Below, piece by piece: positions 13,351-13,752 of a stretch of DNA of 13,752 bases. The stretch spans positions 1 through 13,752 of the forward strand of contig DDLU01000186.1 in assembly GCA_002340305.1 (NCBI GenBank), given 5' to 3'. Origin of the DNA: Desulfovibrio sp. UBA2564 (GTDB lineage Bacteria; Desulfobacterota; Desulfovibrionia; Desulfovibrionales; Desulfovibrionaceae). A model generated the notes under the pieces. The model was not told the origin of the DNA. It did not search any database and was given only the letters and a program-made list of their open reading frames with translations. A program made the position numbers and the translations under genes. The number at the start of each line of letters is the position of its first letter. The first letter of the stretch is position 1.

Positions 13351-13752
13351 ATGAATATTGCAATTGCCAGCGGCAAGGGGGGCACAGGAAAAACAACTGT
13401 TGCTGTTAACTTTGCCGCTTATCTTGATTCACTGGGCAAAAGCGTAAGCTTCACTGATTGTGACGTTGAAGAACCAAATGCCCACTTTTTCCTGACCCCG
13501 GAGCTCAGTGCCGAAAAAGATGAATTCCTACCTGTCCCGGCTATTGATGAAAACAAATGTATCGGCGAGTCCTGCAAAAAATGTATTGAACTCTGCCGCT
13601 TCAAATCCCTCATCTGGATGGTTGATTCAGTTCTCAGTTTTTCCGAACTCTGCCATGGCTGCGGACTTTGCGAACTGGCCTGTCCAGCTGATGCCATAGG
13701 CGAAGGCAAGCGTCTCATCGGAACAACTTCTACTGGTAAAGCTGGAAAGATC
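13351..13752 (+). CDS. MinD-superfamily ATPase with inserted ferredoxin domain (5' part)
   Basis: The first 134 codons are present and the gene runs off the right edge. The deviant Walker A SGKGGTGKTT is at residues 7-16, with DCDVEEPNAHFF at 36-47. A ferredoxin-like domain is inserted at about 66-115, with two [4Fe-4S] motifs: Cys70-x4-Cys75-x2-Cys78-x3-Cys82 and Cys101-x2-Cys104-x2-Cys107-x3-Cys111-Pro. Such proteins are soluble ATPases thought to act in Fe-S or metal-cofactor assembly. In D. vulgaris two of them (DVU2103 and DVU2104, from memory) belong to the ORP complex, which has been linked to cell division. The start ATG is preceded by AAGGA, which lies just after the terminator hairpin. 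A second such ATPase gene may follow outside the window. Confidence 0.9.
   Translation, partial: MNIAIASGKGGTGKTTVAVNFAAYLDSLGKSVSFTDCDVEEPNAHFFLTPELSAEKDEFLPVPAIDENKCIGESCKKCIELCRFKSLIWMVDSVLSFSELCHGCGLCELACPADAIGEGKRLIGTTSTGKAGKI

Noticed and set aside
1..13752. CRISPR arrays, insertion sequences, tRNA or rRNA genes, phage genes
   Set aside because: No regularly spaced repeats, transposase, integrase or recognisable RNA gene were seen on either strand. The window reads as ordinary chromosomal operons.

Overview
The window looks like chromosomal DNA of a marine sulfate-reducing deltaproteobacterium of the Desulfovibrio/Maridesulfovibrio type. The reasons are the gene content (a Ni-Fe CO dehydrogenase module with a CooA-type regulator, followed by genes resembling the sigma54-driven 'orange protein' cluster of Desulfovibrio vulgaris), the moderate GC content, and protein features shared with D. 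vulgaris CO dehydrogenase. From memory, D. vulgaris Hildenborough carries cooA-cooS-cooC (DVU2097-2099) a few genes from the ORP cluster (DVU2103-2109), so the neighbourhood appears conserved. I could not run a search to confirm species or synteny.

Layout. (1) 1-965, minus strand: the 5' end of a periplasmic solute-binding protein gene, cutA, and a small monohaem c-type cytochrome. (2) 1114-3556, plus strand: nth (endonuclease III), tgt (queuine tRNA-ribosyltransferase) and a YdcF/SanA-like DUF218 membrane protein, each joined to the next by a one-base stop/start overlap. (3) 3559-3589: a strong shared terminator between convergent operons. (4) 3597-6272, minus: cooS then cooC, encoding the catalytic subunit and nickel-insertion ATPase of an anaerobic CO dehydrogenase. 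The upstream gap carries a palindrome matching the CooA operator. (5) 6530-11868, minus: an apparent operon of a very large AsmA-family protein, a YihY/BrkB membrane protein and a CooA-like Crp/Fnr regulator. (6) 11965-12816, minus: a DUF89-family phosphatase-like protein with its own terminator. (7) 12960-13752, plus: a sigma54-type promoter, a small Gly/Arg-rich DUF5320-like protein, an intra-operon terminator, and the first 134 codons of a MinD-like ATPase with an inserted two-cluster ferredoxin domain.

How it works together. CooA, made from the asmA-yihY-cooA unit, should sense CO through haem and activate cooS-cooC from the operator at 6364-6381. CooC should load nickel into CooS, which oxidises CO. 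No cooF, cooT or cooJ gene and no energy-conserving hydrogenase gene is visible here, so the electron acceptor is not defined by this locus. The right-hand genes probably belong to a separate regulon under sigma54.

All intergenic gaps are shorter than 300 bases; the longest (6273-6529) holds the CooA operator and a repeat-like tract. The main biology is recognisable. The most interesting unexplained items are the altered haem-ligand set of CooA, the CX2C D-cluster motif of CooS, a terminator inside the sigma54 operon, a nested palindrome inside yihY, a possible fragment of the cutA start duplicated upstream of cutA, and the near-leaderless asmA promoter.
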